From assembly GCA_025924755.1 (NCBI GenBank), contig JAICHT010000016.1, positions 1 through 22,460 on the forward strand: a DNA stretch of 22,460 nucleotides. The letters are read 5' to 3'. The notes under the pieces are model-generated. The model was not told where the DNA came from. It ran no database searches and saw only the letters and a list, made by a program, of their open reading frames with translations. Shown here one piece after another: positions 1 to 7,579 of the stretch. The translations under genes were made by a program, and so were the position numbers. This stretch comes from Chitinophagaceae bacterium. Its GTDB lineage: Bacteria > Bacteroidota > Bacteroidia > Chitinophagales > Chitinophagaceae. Each line of letters opens with the position of its first letter. Position 1 is the first letter of the stretch.

Positions 1-39
1 AAGAGATTAAGAAAGAACCGTCATAAAAAAAGAAAATAA
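1..39 (+). CDS. C-terminal end of a small, highly basic protein, probably AURKAIP1/COX24-domain ribosomal protein (partial)
   Basis: The window opens inside a reading frame whose last twelve codons give KRLRKNRHKKRK and then TAA at 37-39. A terminator-like hairpin follows 18 bases later, as expected after a real gene end. From memory, Bacteroidota carry a protein of about 30-40 residues of the AURKAIP1/COX24 (mS38-like, mycobacterial bS22-like) type that ends in almost this string; it is a small-subunit ribosome component in the groups studied. The call rests on that remembered tail and on composition (9 of 12 residues are K, R or H). An HU-type protein with a basic tail is the main alternative. 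The start lies outside the window. Confidence 0.5.
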   Translation, partial: KRLRKNRHKKRK

Positions 40-57
40 CAGGTTCTGACAAACATA

Positions 58-86
58 TTACCGGGAAGCTTTTAGCCTCCCGGTAA
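58..86 (+). terminator. Terminator-like hairpin after the upstream small gene
   Basis: TTACCGGGA (58-66) pairs perfectly with TCCCGGTAA (78-86), and two further G-C pairs are possible inside the 11-base gap. It lies 18 bases after the TAA at 37-39. No true U-tract follows, only AT-rich sequence, so termination may be imperfect and read-through into rng is possible. Confidence 0.55.
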
Positions 87-233
87 TAATGTTATTACTG
101 CTTGCTACATACCGTTTGCACCCACTCATACTACTGCTCCTTCAATTTTCATGGCTAGGATACTACAGCAATCCGGTATAAGGCGTAGCAGCTAGCAATG
201 CCACAATAAGTACGTTTATAAAGATGGAGTAAT

Positions 234-1784
234 GTGAACAAAGAATTAATTATTAATGCAGCTGCGCAAGGCGTAGACATCGCATTATTAGAAGATAAAA
301 AGCTGGTAGAGTTACATAGCGAAAAAACCGATGCCCGTTTTGCAGTTGGCGATTTGTATTTAGGTAAAGTAAAAAAGTTAATACCAGGCCTCAATGCCGC
401 ATTTGTAGATGTAGGATTTGAGAAAGATGCTTTTTTACACTATACCGATCTAAGTCCATATGCAAAATCGCTGTTAAAATTTACCCAGCAGGCTATTAAC
501 GATAAAACACCTGGTGGGTTCGACTTTTCTCAATTTGAGATAGAACCCGAGATTATAAAAACCGGTAAAATCAATGAAGTATTAAGCGGAAAGCCTAATA
601 TATTGGTTCAAATTCTTAAAGAACCAATTGCAGCTAAAGGACCGCGGTTAAGTTGTGAAATTTCTTTACCGGGCCGCTTTGTGGTATTAACTCCTTTTAA
701 TGATATTGTAGCGGTTTCCCGAAAAATTCATTCGGCCGAAGAACGAAAGCGGTTGCAGCGTATTGTAGAATCCATTAAGCAAAAAAATTTCGGTGTAATA
801 GTACGCACTGCGGCTGAAGGAAAAAATACCGCGGAACTGCATGAAGATTTGACAGAACTGATGGATACCTGGAAAGTGATTCAAAAAAATTTAATCGGTG
901 CTACGGCTCCTACTAAAATTTTAAGCGAGCAAACTAAAACTACCAGTATTTTACGCGATCTACTGAATGAAGATTTCAATAAAATAGTTACGAACGACAA
1001 AGGTATTTATACGGATGCTAAAAGTTACATCCAGCGCATTGCACCCGAAAAAGCAGATATCGTAACGTTTCATCAAAATGGCTCGCCCATATTTGACCAG
1101 TTTGGTATTACAAAGCAGGTAAAAGCTTCGTTTGGTAAAACTGTAAACCTTGATAGCGGCGCCTATTTGATCATTGAGCATACGGAGGCGTTGCACGTAA
1201 TTGATGTAAACAGCGGCTACAAAAGTGTAAGCAATAACCAGGAGCAAAATGCTCTGGAAACTAACCTGGAGGCGGCTGAAGAAATTGCACGGCAGTTGCG
1301 CCTGCGGGATATTGGCGGCATTATAGTGGTAGATTTTATTGATATGAAGCTACCGGATAACAAACGCAGGCTGGTAGATGCGATGGACGAATTTATGAAG
1401 CCTGACAGGGCAAAACATGCGGTGCTTCCGATATCTAAGTTTGGGTTAATGCAGATAACCCGCCAGCGTATGAAGCCGGAGATGAAAATCAATACACAGG
1501 AAGTATGTCCCAGTTGCCATGGCACCGGTAAAATATCCTCTACTTTAATTTTGGAGGATGATATTGAAAAAAACCTGAATTACTTAATTACGCATAAGCA
1601 TAGTAATCTTACCATTGCTATCAATCCTATTGTATATGCTTATTTAACCAAGGGATGGCTATGGTCGAAGGTGGCAAAATGGAGAAGAAAATTCAAGCAA
1701 AACATTATTGTAAAACCCGATAACAACTATTACTTAACCGAATTTCATTTTTTTGATTCTGACGGAGAAGAAATAAAACTTTAG
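234..1784 (+). CDS. rng: Ribonuclease G (RNase E/G family endoribonuclease)
   Basis: Cytoplasmic, Mg-dependent endoribonuclease that cleaves single-stranded AU-rich RNA and takes part in rRNA maturation and mRNA decay. The 516 residues fit the short RNase G form with no long C-terminal scaffold. An S1-type RNA-binding region covers about residues 38-130. The two catalytic-site aspartates are visible: D324 in HVIDVNSG and D367 in VVDFIDM. The zinc-link motif CPSCHGTG has C425 and C428. The frame opens with GTG at 234; this start gives the usual Rng N-terminus (MNKELIINAA). An out-of-frame ATG overlaps it at 232-234, and a GGAG at 226-229 is close to the start. The only promoter hint is a weak TACGTTTA at 211-218. 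The gene ends at a strong terminator shared with the convergent susD. Confidence 0.95.
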   Translation: MNKELIINAAAQGVDIALLEDKKLVELHSEKTDARFAVGDLYLGKVKKLIPGLNAAFVDVGFEKDAFLHYTDLSPYAKSLLKFTQQAINDKTPGGFDFSQFEIEPEIIKTGKINEVLSGKPNILVQILKEPIAAKGPRLSCEISLPGRFVVLTPFNDIVAVSRKIHSAEERKRLQRIVESIKQKNFGVIVRTAAEGKNTAELHEDLTELMDTWKVIQKNLIGATAPTKILSEQTKTTSILRDLLNEDFNKIVTNDKGIYTDAKSYIQRIAPEKADIVTFHQNGSPIFDQFGITKQVKASFGKTVNLDSGAYLIIEHTEALHVIDVNSGYKSVSNNQEQNALETNLEAAEEIARQLRLRDIGGIIVVDFIDMKLPDNKRRLVDAMDEFMKPDRAKHAVLPISKFGLMQITRQRMKPEMKINTQEVCPSCHGTGKISSTLILEDDIEKNLNYLITHKHSNLTIAINPIVYAYLTKGWLWSKVAKWRRKFKQNIIVKPDNNYYLTEFHFFDSDGEEIKL

Positions 1785-1801
1785 AATATTGCACCCGCTT
1801 T

Positions 1802-1843
1802 AAATTAAGAAGCCCTTCTGATTGCAGAAGGGCTTCTTAATTT
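1802..1843. terminator. Bidirectional intrinsic terminator between rng and susD
   Basis: A perfect 19-bp inverted repeat (1802-1820 with 1825-1843) encloses a 4-base loop, ATTG. The core is GAAGCCCTTCTG / CAGAAGGGCTTC. The outer pairs are A/T, so each strand carries an A-run before and a T-run after the GC core. The hairpin sits between two convergent genes, 17 bases after the rng stop and 15 bases before the susD stop, and should end both transcripts. Confidence 0.9.
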
Positions 1844-1858
1844 TATAGGCTGATTGCT

Positions 1859-3193
1859 TTAATACCCTTCATTTTGGGTAAGGTTAGGGTTGGCAACAAT
1901 TTCTCTTTTTGGAATAGGAAAGATCAGTTTAGGAGAGTTCCATGGCAGGTTAGCCACACTTCCTTTTGTTCTTTTAATATCATCTAAAGAAAAACCTTCA
2001 AAAGCCAGTTCCAACTTACGTTCAGTTAGAATCTTATCAAGTGTTAAATCGCCAGCTGAATAAGATGGCAAGCCAGCCCTGTTGCGTATACGGTTGATAT
2101 CATTAACAGGTGTATCGCCTACAGATGTGCCTAATCTAAAATTAGATTCCGCACGTATCAAATACATCTCTGCTACACGAATGGTGTGCACATTGCCATA
2201 CAGTTCTTCAAACTTGCTGGTATATACAGAGCCATTATCAGTATAAAAGAATTGGCCTCGTACATCATTCGGATCATACATATTAAGCGCAGCAGCATTT
2301 ATCTGGATGTCACCTCTTTGAGCGGAAGAGTAAAATTCGTTAAAGCCCTGTGTGCCGGAAGTGCTGGTAACCTGTATTGCGAAAATATCTTCTTTGGAGT
2401 TGGTTACTCCAAATGCATCGGCATAATTAGCTTCCAGGGTTGCACCACTGTTATCTATTGCATTAGTGGCAGCTTGGGCCGCATTGGCATAGTCACCTTG
2501 TTGCAAATATATCCTGGCCAATATAGCTTCTGCTGCTGCTTTAGTAGCATAGGTGCCATTGGAAGTTGGCAAGTTAGCTTCCGCATTCTTTAAATCTGTG
2601 ATTGCCTGTTGGTACACCTCTGCAACGGTATTCCTTTTTACTTTGCTTGCTTCAGTAATACTGGTGGTAGGTGTTAGGATAATGGGCACTCCAGGGTTGG
2701 CAGTGGGGTCGCCATCATTCCATGCTTTTGCAAACAATTTTACCAGTTCAAAGTAAGAGGCGCCTCTTATAAATTCGGCTTCGCCAATTACCCGTGCTGA
2801 ATCTCTGGCATCCACAGCGCTTGCAGCGCTTATAACATTATTTACATCGTTAATAGCTCTATAGCCGGACAACCAAACATTTGCTACAAAGCTATTATCA
2901 ATGGGTATGCTTTTATTATTTATCTGCGTTAGCTGCTGATAAGTTCCTGACCAGTTCATCTCATTGACGTTAGCCAGTAAATCAGCCTCCATAAAGGGCC
3001 TGCCGCCATAAAAGTCGGCTACGCCAAAGTCGGCATACGAGCCAATCAGGGCTGCTTTTACATCATTACTGGTTTTAAGGGCCGTGCTTGCATCTACACT
3101 TCCGGTAGGTACGGTATCCAGTTCTTTATTACAGCTTACAGCCGCAGCAATAACCGTTGAACAAATGAGTGCTTTTATAAATTTATTTTTCAT
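1859..3193 (-). CDS. SusD/RagB family outer-membrane nutrient-binding lipoprotein
   Basis: Surface-exposed lipoprotein expected to act as the lid of the SusC transporter and capture a glycan, peptide or other ligand. A signal peptide ends at the lipid-modified cysteine C21 (AAVSC), followed by a short linker. The 444 residues are at the short end for the family. Hallmarks are the helical segment with EAEFIRGASYFELVKLF near 136-152, RVAEMYLIRAESNFRLG in the C-terminal third, ERKLELAFEGFSLDDIKR, and the typical ending with FPIPKREIVANPNLTQNEGY. It lies 29 bases downstream of susC in the same direction, so the two are surely co-transcribed. No glycosidase, peptidase, sigma/anti-sigma pair or hybrid sensor adjoins the pair, so the substrate cannot be inferred. 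Confidence 0.95.
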   Translation of the reverse strand: MKNKFIKALICSTVIAAAVSCNKELDTVPTGSVDASTALKTSNDVKAALIGSYADFGVADFYGGRPFMEADLLANVNEMNWSGTYQQLTQINNKSIPIDNSFVANVWLSGYRAINDVNNVISAASAVDARDSARVIGEAEFIRGASYFELVKLFAKAWNDGDPTANPGVPIILTPTTSITEASKVKRNTVAEVYQQAITDLKNAEANLPTSNGTYATKAAAEAILARIYLQQGDYANAAQAATNAIDNSGATLEANYADAFGVTNSKEDIFAIQVTSTSGTQGFNEFYSSAQRGDIQINAAALNMYDPNDVRGQFFYTDNGSVYTSKFEELYGNVHTIRVAEMYLIRAESNFRLGTSVGDTPVNDINRIRNRAGLPSYSAGDLTLDKILTERKLELAFEGFSLDDIKRTKGSVANLPWNSPKLIFPIPKREIVANPNLTQNEGY

Positions 3194-3222
3194 TATTCAG
3201 TACTAATTGAAATTAAAAATTT

Positions 3223-6200
3223 TTACAGGCCAATGTTTACGCCAAAAACAATACTCTTTATTTGTGGAGCAGAATAAAAGTCTACTCCCTGATTGATGTT
3301 TGAAGCCTGATAATCGGCATTCACTTCGGGATCCCAACCTTTGTAATTGGTGATGGTAAACAGGTTCAACGCTCTTGCATATACTCTTATTCTATCTACT
3401 CTTATCTTTTTTATTAAAGAAGCAGGAAGGTTATATCCTAATGTTACAGACTTTACACGCAGGTAAGAACCATCGGTAATATAACGGCTGGAGGGGTCAG
3501 TTCCATTAGCATAAAACAACCTTGCTTCCGGTACATTAGTAATATCACCGGGGTTTTTCCATGCTTTTAACTGGTCAACAGTTTGGTTATCAAATCCGTT
3601 GCTACCGCTGGCTGACATATACTGACCGCCTCCCAGGTAAATTTGATTGCCCTGTATACCTTGGATCAGCACATCCAGATCAATGCCTCTGTAGGTAACC
3701 GTATTGCTAAATCCATAAATGAACTTAGGGTTTGGATTACCAATTACCACATCTTGTGCGGCATTGTAATCATTAGTAGTAGTACGGTCTCTTGTGCCAT
3801 CTGCTTTTAAGGTATTGGTGTAATATAAAGCATCACCGTTTTTAGGGTCAGCACCAGCAAATTCTCTCGCTACAAATACACCCAGTGGTTGTCCTTCCAT
3901 TGCTTTATTAACACTGCTGCCTAAAAGCTGCCCGCCAAGGTTGGTGATTTTATTTCTGTTGGCGCTAAAGTTAATATTAGTGGTCCATCTAAAGTTTTTA
4001 GAAGCAATATTGGTAGTATTAAGGCTGATCTCAATACCCTTATTGGTAAGGTTACCTATATTGGCATATTGGGTGGCAAAACCTGATGTACCCGGAACCT
4101 GCTGATTTAACAATAAGTCTTTAGTATCTCTTTTGTATACATCTACTTCCAGGCTTACGCGGTTTTTAAATATACTGGTTTCCAAACCTAAATCTGATCC
4201 CAACGTAGTTTCCCATTTTAAGTTTGGATTGGCTAACTGGGTAGGTATTTGTCCGGGAGCACCACCATAAGCTCCGGTACCGGAGTACAAGCCTCTTGCT
4301 GCAAAATCGGGTATCCTGTCATTTCCATTAGCTCCATAGCTTGCTTTCAATTTTAAAAGACTGAGCCATTGTACATTGCTTAAGAAATCTTCTTGTGAGA
4401 TGATCCAACCTACAGATGCAGCGGGGAAGAAGCCATATTTGTTATTAACCCCGAATCTTGACGAACCATCAACCCTGCCACTTAAGGCCAACAGGTATTT
4501 GTCGTTGAATTTATAATTGGCTCTTAAAAAGTAGGATAATAAGCTGTTTTCGGTAGAGCTGGAGCTTGCGGTAGTTTTTGTAGCACCGGCACTCAGCTTT
4601 TGATAAGCATCGCTTGGGAAGCCGTTTGCCGCTGTTTGAGAGGCTGTAGTCCTGTTTTTTTGAAAGGCCATACCGCCTGTTACATCAATATTGTGCAGCT
4701 CATTAAAGGTGGTAGTATAATGGAAATAATTATTAGTTGTAAGGTTTAATGCCTGTGTAGTATAATAGAAGCCACTTCCATTAGGCACACCGGTATTGCG
4801 GGCCGTTAATGCGCCATAATAGCCTTCTTCATTTTGATTTAGCTGGTCTATACCTACTTCACTTCTAAAAGTAAATCCCTTAGCAATGTTCACATTACCA
4901 TATACATTACCTAGTGTTCTATTTACAAGGGTTTTGTACGTAGAATTTTGAACGCTCAGCAAAGGATTGTAGTAAACAGGAAAATTGGTATTAGGATTTC
5001 CAGTATTTAAATCCAAAGAGCCACTTAATAAGCCTGTGCGTGGATCAATTAATGGAGTAATAGGCGATAAGGCTACTATTTGCAAAGGAGTAGAAAACTC
5101 ATCGTCGTTGGATAAGCGATCATTTTGCGAACGGGCATAGCTCATATTCATACCAAAGGACAACCAGTTATTTACCTGCTGATCGAGGTTTAACCGGGCA
5201 CTGTAACGCTTATAGGCGTTTTTAACAAGTATGCCTTTTTGATCTAAATACTGACCGGAAGCATAGTACTTCGTCTTGTCCGTACCCCCGGAGATATTTA
5301 AATCATATTGCGATAAAGGGGCATCCTGGAAAGCCTGGTCTTGCCAGTTGGTATTTACTTTACCGGTTTGCCAGTCAGTATTACCGGCCGAGTACCTGGT
5401 AAAACGGCTATCTACATATGACTTATAATCATCCAATGCATCCTGCAGGGTGGAATAGTAGCCTGCAGCTAAGTCCTGCTTAGCTGCACCAACACCAGCT
5501 TGATGAAAGAAATCAACATACTGCTGCGCGTTTAAAAACTGCATTTTATGCGTCGGTTTTTGAAATCCGGTATAGTAATTAAAATCGACTTTTGAAGTAC
5601 CGGCTCTTCCTTTTTTGGTAGTAATCATCACTACACCATTAGAGCCCTGAGAGCCGTAAATGGCCGTTGCAGAAGCATCTTTCAATATGTCGATAGACTC
5701 AATATCATTCATATTCAGATCGGCTAATGCATCTGTAGCTGCGCCATTATTAGACAAACTTCCAGATACTACAGGTATACCATCAATTACATAAAGTGGC
5801 TCATTACCAGCTGTTACAGAAGAAGCACCGCGTATGCGGATATTGATACCTTGGCCCAACTTACCATTTTGTTGTTGTACCAATACGCCGGCTGCTCTGC
5901 CCTGGATGGCAGTTTCAAAACTGGTGGCAGGTGTATTGTTTACATCCCTTGCGCCTACCTTGGTTACCGAACCGGTTACATCTCTTTTAGAACGGGTTCC
6001 ATAACCCACTACCACCACTTCATTTAAAGTGCTTTCTCCGGGTGCCAGCCTTATGGCTAATGGGCCGGAAGAGGCTGCCACTTCTGTAGGTTTATATCCT
6101 ACATAGCTGATTATCAGCCGGGCATTTTGTGGCGCACTTAAGCTAAATGATCCATCTTCTGCCGAAACAGTAGAAAGGTTGGTGTTATTTCGTACGGATA

Positions 6201-6330
6201 TTGTAGCTCCGCTTACAGGTTGACCAGTCTTATCATCAACCACACGACCAGTAATTTTAGTCTGTGCCCATAAGAATTGTACAGAAAACAATAATCCCAT
6301 GAGTAGCAGCTTCGATTTCAATTTTCTCAT
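3223..6330 (-). CDS. SusC/RagA family TonB-dependent outer-membrane transporter
   Basis: A 22-strand beta-barrel importer, energised by TonB, that works with the SusD lipoprotein encoded just downstream. The 1035 residues begin with a signal peptide cut near residue 22 (FLWA-Q). A carboxypeptidase-regulatory-like beta-sandwich follows at about 25-100 (KITGRVVDDKTGQPVSGATI). A TonB-box-like segment EVVVVGYG lies at 104-111. The plug domain covers about 115-240 and includes LYVIDGIPV and SIDILKDASATAIYGSQG; the barrel fills the rest and ends in VFGVNIGL. There is no N-terminal STN domain, so signalling through a FecR/ECF sigma pair is not indicated. Transcription probably starts at the site around 6354-6387. 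Confidence 0.96.
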   Translation of the reverse strand: MRKLKSKLLLMGLLFSVQFLWAQTKITGRVVDDKTGQPVSGATISVRNNTNLSTVSAEDGSFSLSAPQNARLIISYVGYKPTEVAASSGPLAIRLAPGESTLNEVVVVGYGTRSKRDVTGSVTKVGARDVNNTPATSFETAIQGRAAGVLVQQQNGKLGQGINIRIRGASSVTAGNEPLYVIDGIPVVSGSLSNNGAATDALADLNMNDIESIDILKDASATAIYGSQGSNGVVMITTKKGRAGTSKVDFNYYTGFQKPTHKMQFLNAQQYVDFFHQAGVGAAKQDLAAGYYSTLQDALDDYKSYVDSRFTRYSAGNTDWQTGKVNTNWQDQAFQDAPLSQYDLNISGGTDKTKYYASGQYLDQKGILVKNAYKRYSARLNLDQQVNNWLSFGMNMSYARSQNDRLSNDDEFSTPLQIVALSPITPLIDPRTGLLSGSLDLNTGNPNTNFPVYYNPLLSVQNSTYKTLVNRTLGNVYGNVNIAKGFTFRSEVGIDQLNQNEEGYYGALTARNTGVPNGSGFYYTTQALNLTTNNYFHYTTTFNELHNIDVTGGMAFQKNRTTASQTAANGFPSDAYQKLSAGATKTTASSSSTENSLLSYFLRANYKFNDKYLLALSGRVDGSSRFGVNNKYGFFPAASVGWIISQEDFLSNVQWLSLLKLKASYGANGNDRIPDFAARGLYSGTGAYGGAPGQIPTQLANPNLKWETTLGSDLGLETSIFKNRVSLEVDVYKRDTKDLLLNQQVPGTSGFATQYANIGNLTNKGIEISLNTTNIASKNFRWTTNINFSANRNKITNLGGQLLGSSVNKAMEGQPLGVFVAREFAGADPKNGDALYYTNTLKADGTRDRTTTNDYNAAQDVVIGNPNPKFIYGFSNTVTYRGIDLDVLIQGIQGNQIYLGGGQYMSASGSNGFDNQTVDQLKAWKNPGDITNVPEARLFYANGTDPSSRYITDGSYLRVKSVTLGYNLPASLIKKIRVDRIRVYARALNLFTITNYKGWDPEVNADYQASNINQGVDFYSAPQIKSIVFGVNIGL

Positions 6331-6341
6331 TAATAAAATGT

Positions 6342-6381
6342 TTTAGAATAGGACAAAAATATAGTTATATACTATTCTAAA
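6342..6381. repeat. 10-bp inverted repeat flanking the susCD -7 element (operator-like)
   Basis: TTTAGAATAG (6342-6351) and CTATTCTAAA (6372-6381) are exact reverse complements separated by 20 bases. On the minus strand one arm falls between the proposed -33 and -7 elements and the other at the expected transcription start. That geometry suits a dimeric repressor or a looping regulator. An RNA hairpin is less likely because the upstream arm would not be transcribed from this promoter. Confidence 0.45.
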
Positions 6382-6387
6382 GACAAA
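6354..6387 (-). promoter_or_regulatory. Probable promoter of the susCD operon
   Basis: Read on the minus strand, TTTG (6387 to 6384) is followed after 22 bases by TATTTTTG (6361 to 6354). This matches the Bacteroidota primary-sigma pattern TTTG...TAnnTTTG. A start near 6348 would leave a leader of about 18 bases before the susC ATG. Confidence 0.55.
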
Positions 6388-6413
6388 AAACCATACAAAT
6401 AGCTGCATGGTTT
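6384..6413 (-). terminator. Intrinsic terminator of the zinc metallopeptidase gene
   Basis: On the minus strand AAACCAT (6413 to 6407) pairs with ATGGTTT (6394 to 6388) around a 12-base loop and runs into a T-tract ending TTTTTTG. It begins 25 bases after the peptidase stop codon. The same T-tract supplies the proposed -33 TTTG of the susC promoter. Confidence 0.6.
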
Positions 6414-6438
6414 CTACTTTTTTGATATATGAAAAAAA

Positions 6439-7131
6439 TTAATTTCTATTTCTGCCCGATAAAAAGATCATGATATATTGAAATAATGTAACTACTGCTG
6501 CCATGGCTGCTACCACATAAGTCATTGCTGCCCAGGTAAGTGCGTTTTTGGCCTTTGGAAATTCAGAAGCATTGGTCACATTGGTGGTCTTTAACCATGC
6601 CAAAGCCCGGCGGCTTGCATCAAACTCTACAGGTAGTGTAATTAATGTAAATAATACGGTTACTGCCAGTAAGCCAATACCTACCAACAATACGGTTGGG
6701 TTGCCGGAATAAGCCATAAAGATGCCTATTAGTAAAACCCAGTTTATAAGCCCGGAGCTAAACTGAACCACTGGTACTAAACTGCTGCGTAATTTAAGCC
6801 AGGCATAGGCGTGGGCGTGCTGTACGGCATGTCCGGTTTCGTGGGCAGCTATAGCGGCAGAAGCCACACTGTAATTTTGAAAAACTTCAGGGCTGAGGTT
6901 TATAGTTTTGGTGAGTGGGTTATAATTGTCAGTAAGAAAGCCATCAACCGAAACTACCTGTACATCATAAATTCCATTTTCACGAAGCATTTTTTCAGCT
7001 ACTTCTTTACCGCTAAGCCGGGCAGCCAAAGGAATTTTGCTGTAAGCAGCAAAACGCCTTTTAAGAATAGAAGATACCAGTATGCTGATACCTACAAAGA
7101 TCAACGAGACGAACATGATAGATGGTGTCAT
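6439..7131 (-). CDS. YugP-like membrane zinc metallopeptidase (Zn_peptidase_2 family)
   Basis: Predicted integral-membrane zinc protease of a widespread family; substrates are unknown as far as I know. The 230 residues match the usual length. A transmembrane helix lies at about 5-22, and three more at about 127-140, 145-167 and 204-225. The zinc-binding HExxH motif is HETGH at 97-101, with E98 as catalytic base, and LPVEFDAS near 167-173 offers E169 as a possible third ligand. The segment NYNPLTKTINLSPEVF before the motif is typical of the family. The gene stands alone: divergent from radA and separated from susC by its own terminator. A promoter-like site lies about 35 bases upstream of the ATG. 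Confidence 0.88.
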   Translation of the reverse strand: MTPSIMFVSLIFVGISILVSSILKRRFAAYSKIPLAARLSGKEVAEKMLRENGIYDVQVVSVDGFLTDNYNPLTKTINLSPEVFQNYSVASAAIAAHETGHAVQHAHAYAWLKLRSSLVPVVQFSSGLINWVLLIGIFMAYSGNPTVLLVGIGLLAVTVLFTLITLPVEFDASRRALAWLKTTNVTNASEFPKAKNALTWAAMTYVVAAMAAVVTLFQYIMIFLSGRNRN

Positions 7132-7166
7132 CTTTAAAACGGTATTTTATATGTGTTAGAGAGCAT

Positions 7167-7195
7167 CAAATCTATAACCAAAACTTATAATTCAA
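7167..7195 (-). promoter_or_regulatory. Probable promoter of the zinc metallopeptidase gene
   Basis: On the minus strand TAGATTTG (7174 to 7167) fits TAnnTTTG exactly. A TTG lies 18 bases upstream (7195 to 7193), with another TTG at 7199-7197 giving 22-base spacing. The predicted leader is roughly 30 bases. Confidence 0.45.
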
Positions 7196-7404
7196 TCAAT
7201 TTTAAGGCTGCTTTTAGAACTTTGCTACTAGTTTGTCATAAATTTTATTGATGGGCTTATTAACGTGACAGTTTAGCAGGCAAAGAATTTTAATAAGGGA
7301 GATAACTAGTCAATTAAATGATTGATTATCATTAAGTTATTTTAAGGCACATAGGTGGCAGTAATGGTTAAAATGGTCTAAAAGTTATCAACATGGGCAA
7401 AAAA

Positions 7405-7412
7405 TAATTTTG
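7405..7412 (+). promoter_or_regulatory. -7 element of an orphan + strand promoter
   Basis: TAATTTTG matches the Bacteroidota -7 consensus TAnnTTTG at all fixed positions. No convincing TTG is found 19-22 bases upstream, which weakens the call. Transcription would begin near 7419 and reach the terminator at 7469-7495 without crossing a gene. Confidence 0.35.
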
Positions 7413-7418
7413 TAATGT

Positions 7419-7495
7419 TAGGCAGATTTGTAATTTAGTGCTAGAATTTAATGGGTTAGTAAGTAAGGGGGCCGGTCGTCAGATCGGCCCTTTTT
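7419..7495 (+). ncRNA. Candidate small RNA of about 77 nt ending in an intrinsic terminator
   Basis: A perfect -7 match and a strong terminator lie about 80 bases apart, with no ORF longer than seven codons between them. This is the layout of a small RNA gene. I recognise no known RNA family. The 3' end is well defined by the hairpin and T-run; the 5' end is only inferred from the -7 site. A prematurely terminated radA leader is an alternative reading. Confidence 0.35.
7469..7495 (+). terminator. Strong intrinsic terminator with no visible upstream gene
   Basis: GGGCCG (7469-7474) pairs with CGGCCC (7485-7490). Three more pairs, including one G-U, extend the stem to 9 bp around the loop GTCA. 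Five T's follow at once (7491-7495). It points in the + direction, but the nearest upstream gene is on the opposite strand. Confidence 0.8.
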
Positions 7496-7579
7496 ATGCA
7501 AATTATTTTCTTCGTTAAACTTTTTATTTCTACTGCAGATTGAGATTTTTTTCAGCTACTTTACAACTTATTTCAATTC

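Larger units (their letters stand above)
7138..7579. other. Gene-free divergent intergenic region (442 bases)
   Basis: No reading frame of convincing length or composition is present on either strand. The left part holds the promoter-like site of the metallopeptidase. The right part holds an orphan + strand promoter-like element (7405-7412) and a strong intrinsic terminator (7469-7495). The last 85 bases should contain the radA promoter, but I find only a poor match, TACTTTAC at 7557-7564. Confidence 0.6.

Noticed and set aside
58..86. TTACCGG-cored hairpins at 58-86 and 20350-20374 as copies of one repeat element
   Set aside because: Similarity is limited to the TTACCGG core; loop sequence and flanks differ, so independent terminators are more likely.
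109..118. ATACCGTTTG, found also at 11801-11810 before holB, as a shared promoter element
   Set aside because: The TA-to-TTTG spacing is one base too long for the -7 consensus, no TTG sits at the right distance in either case, and a shared 10-mer in 22 kb is not improbable.
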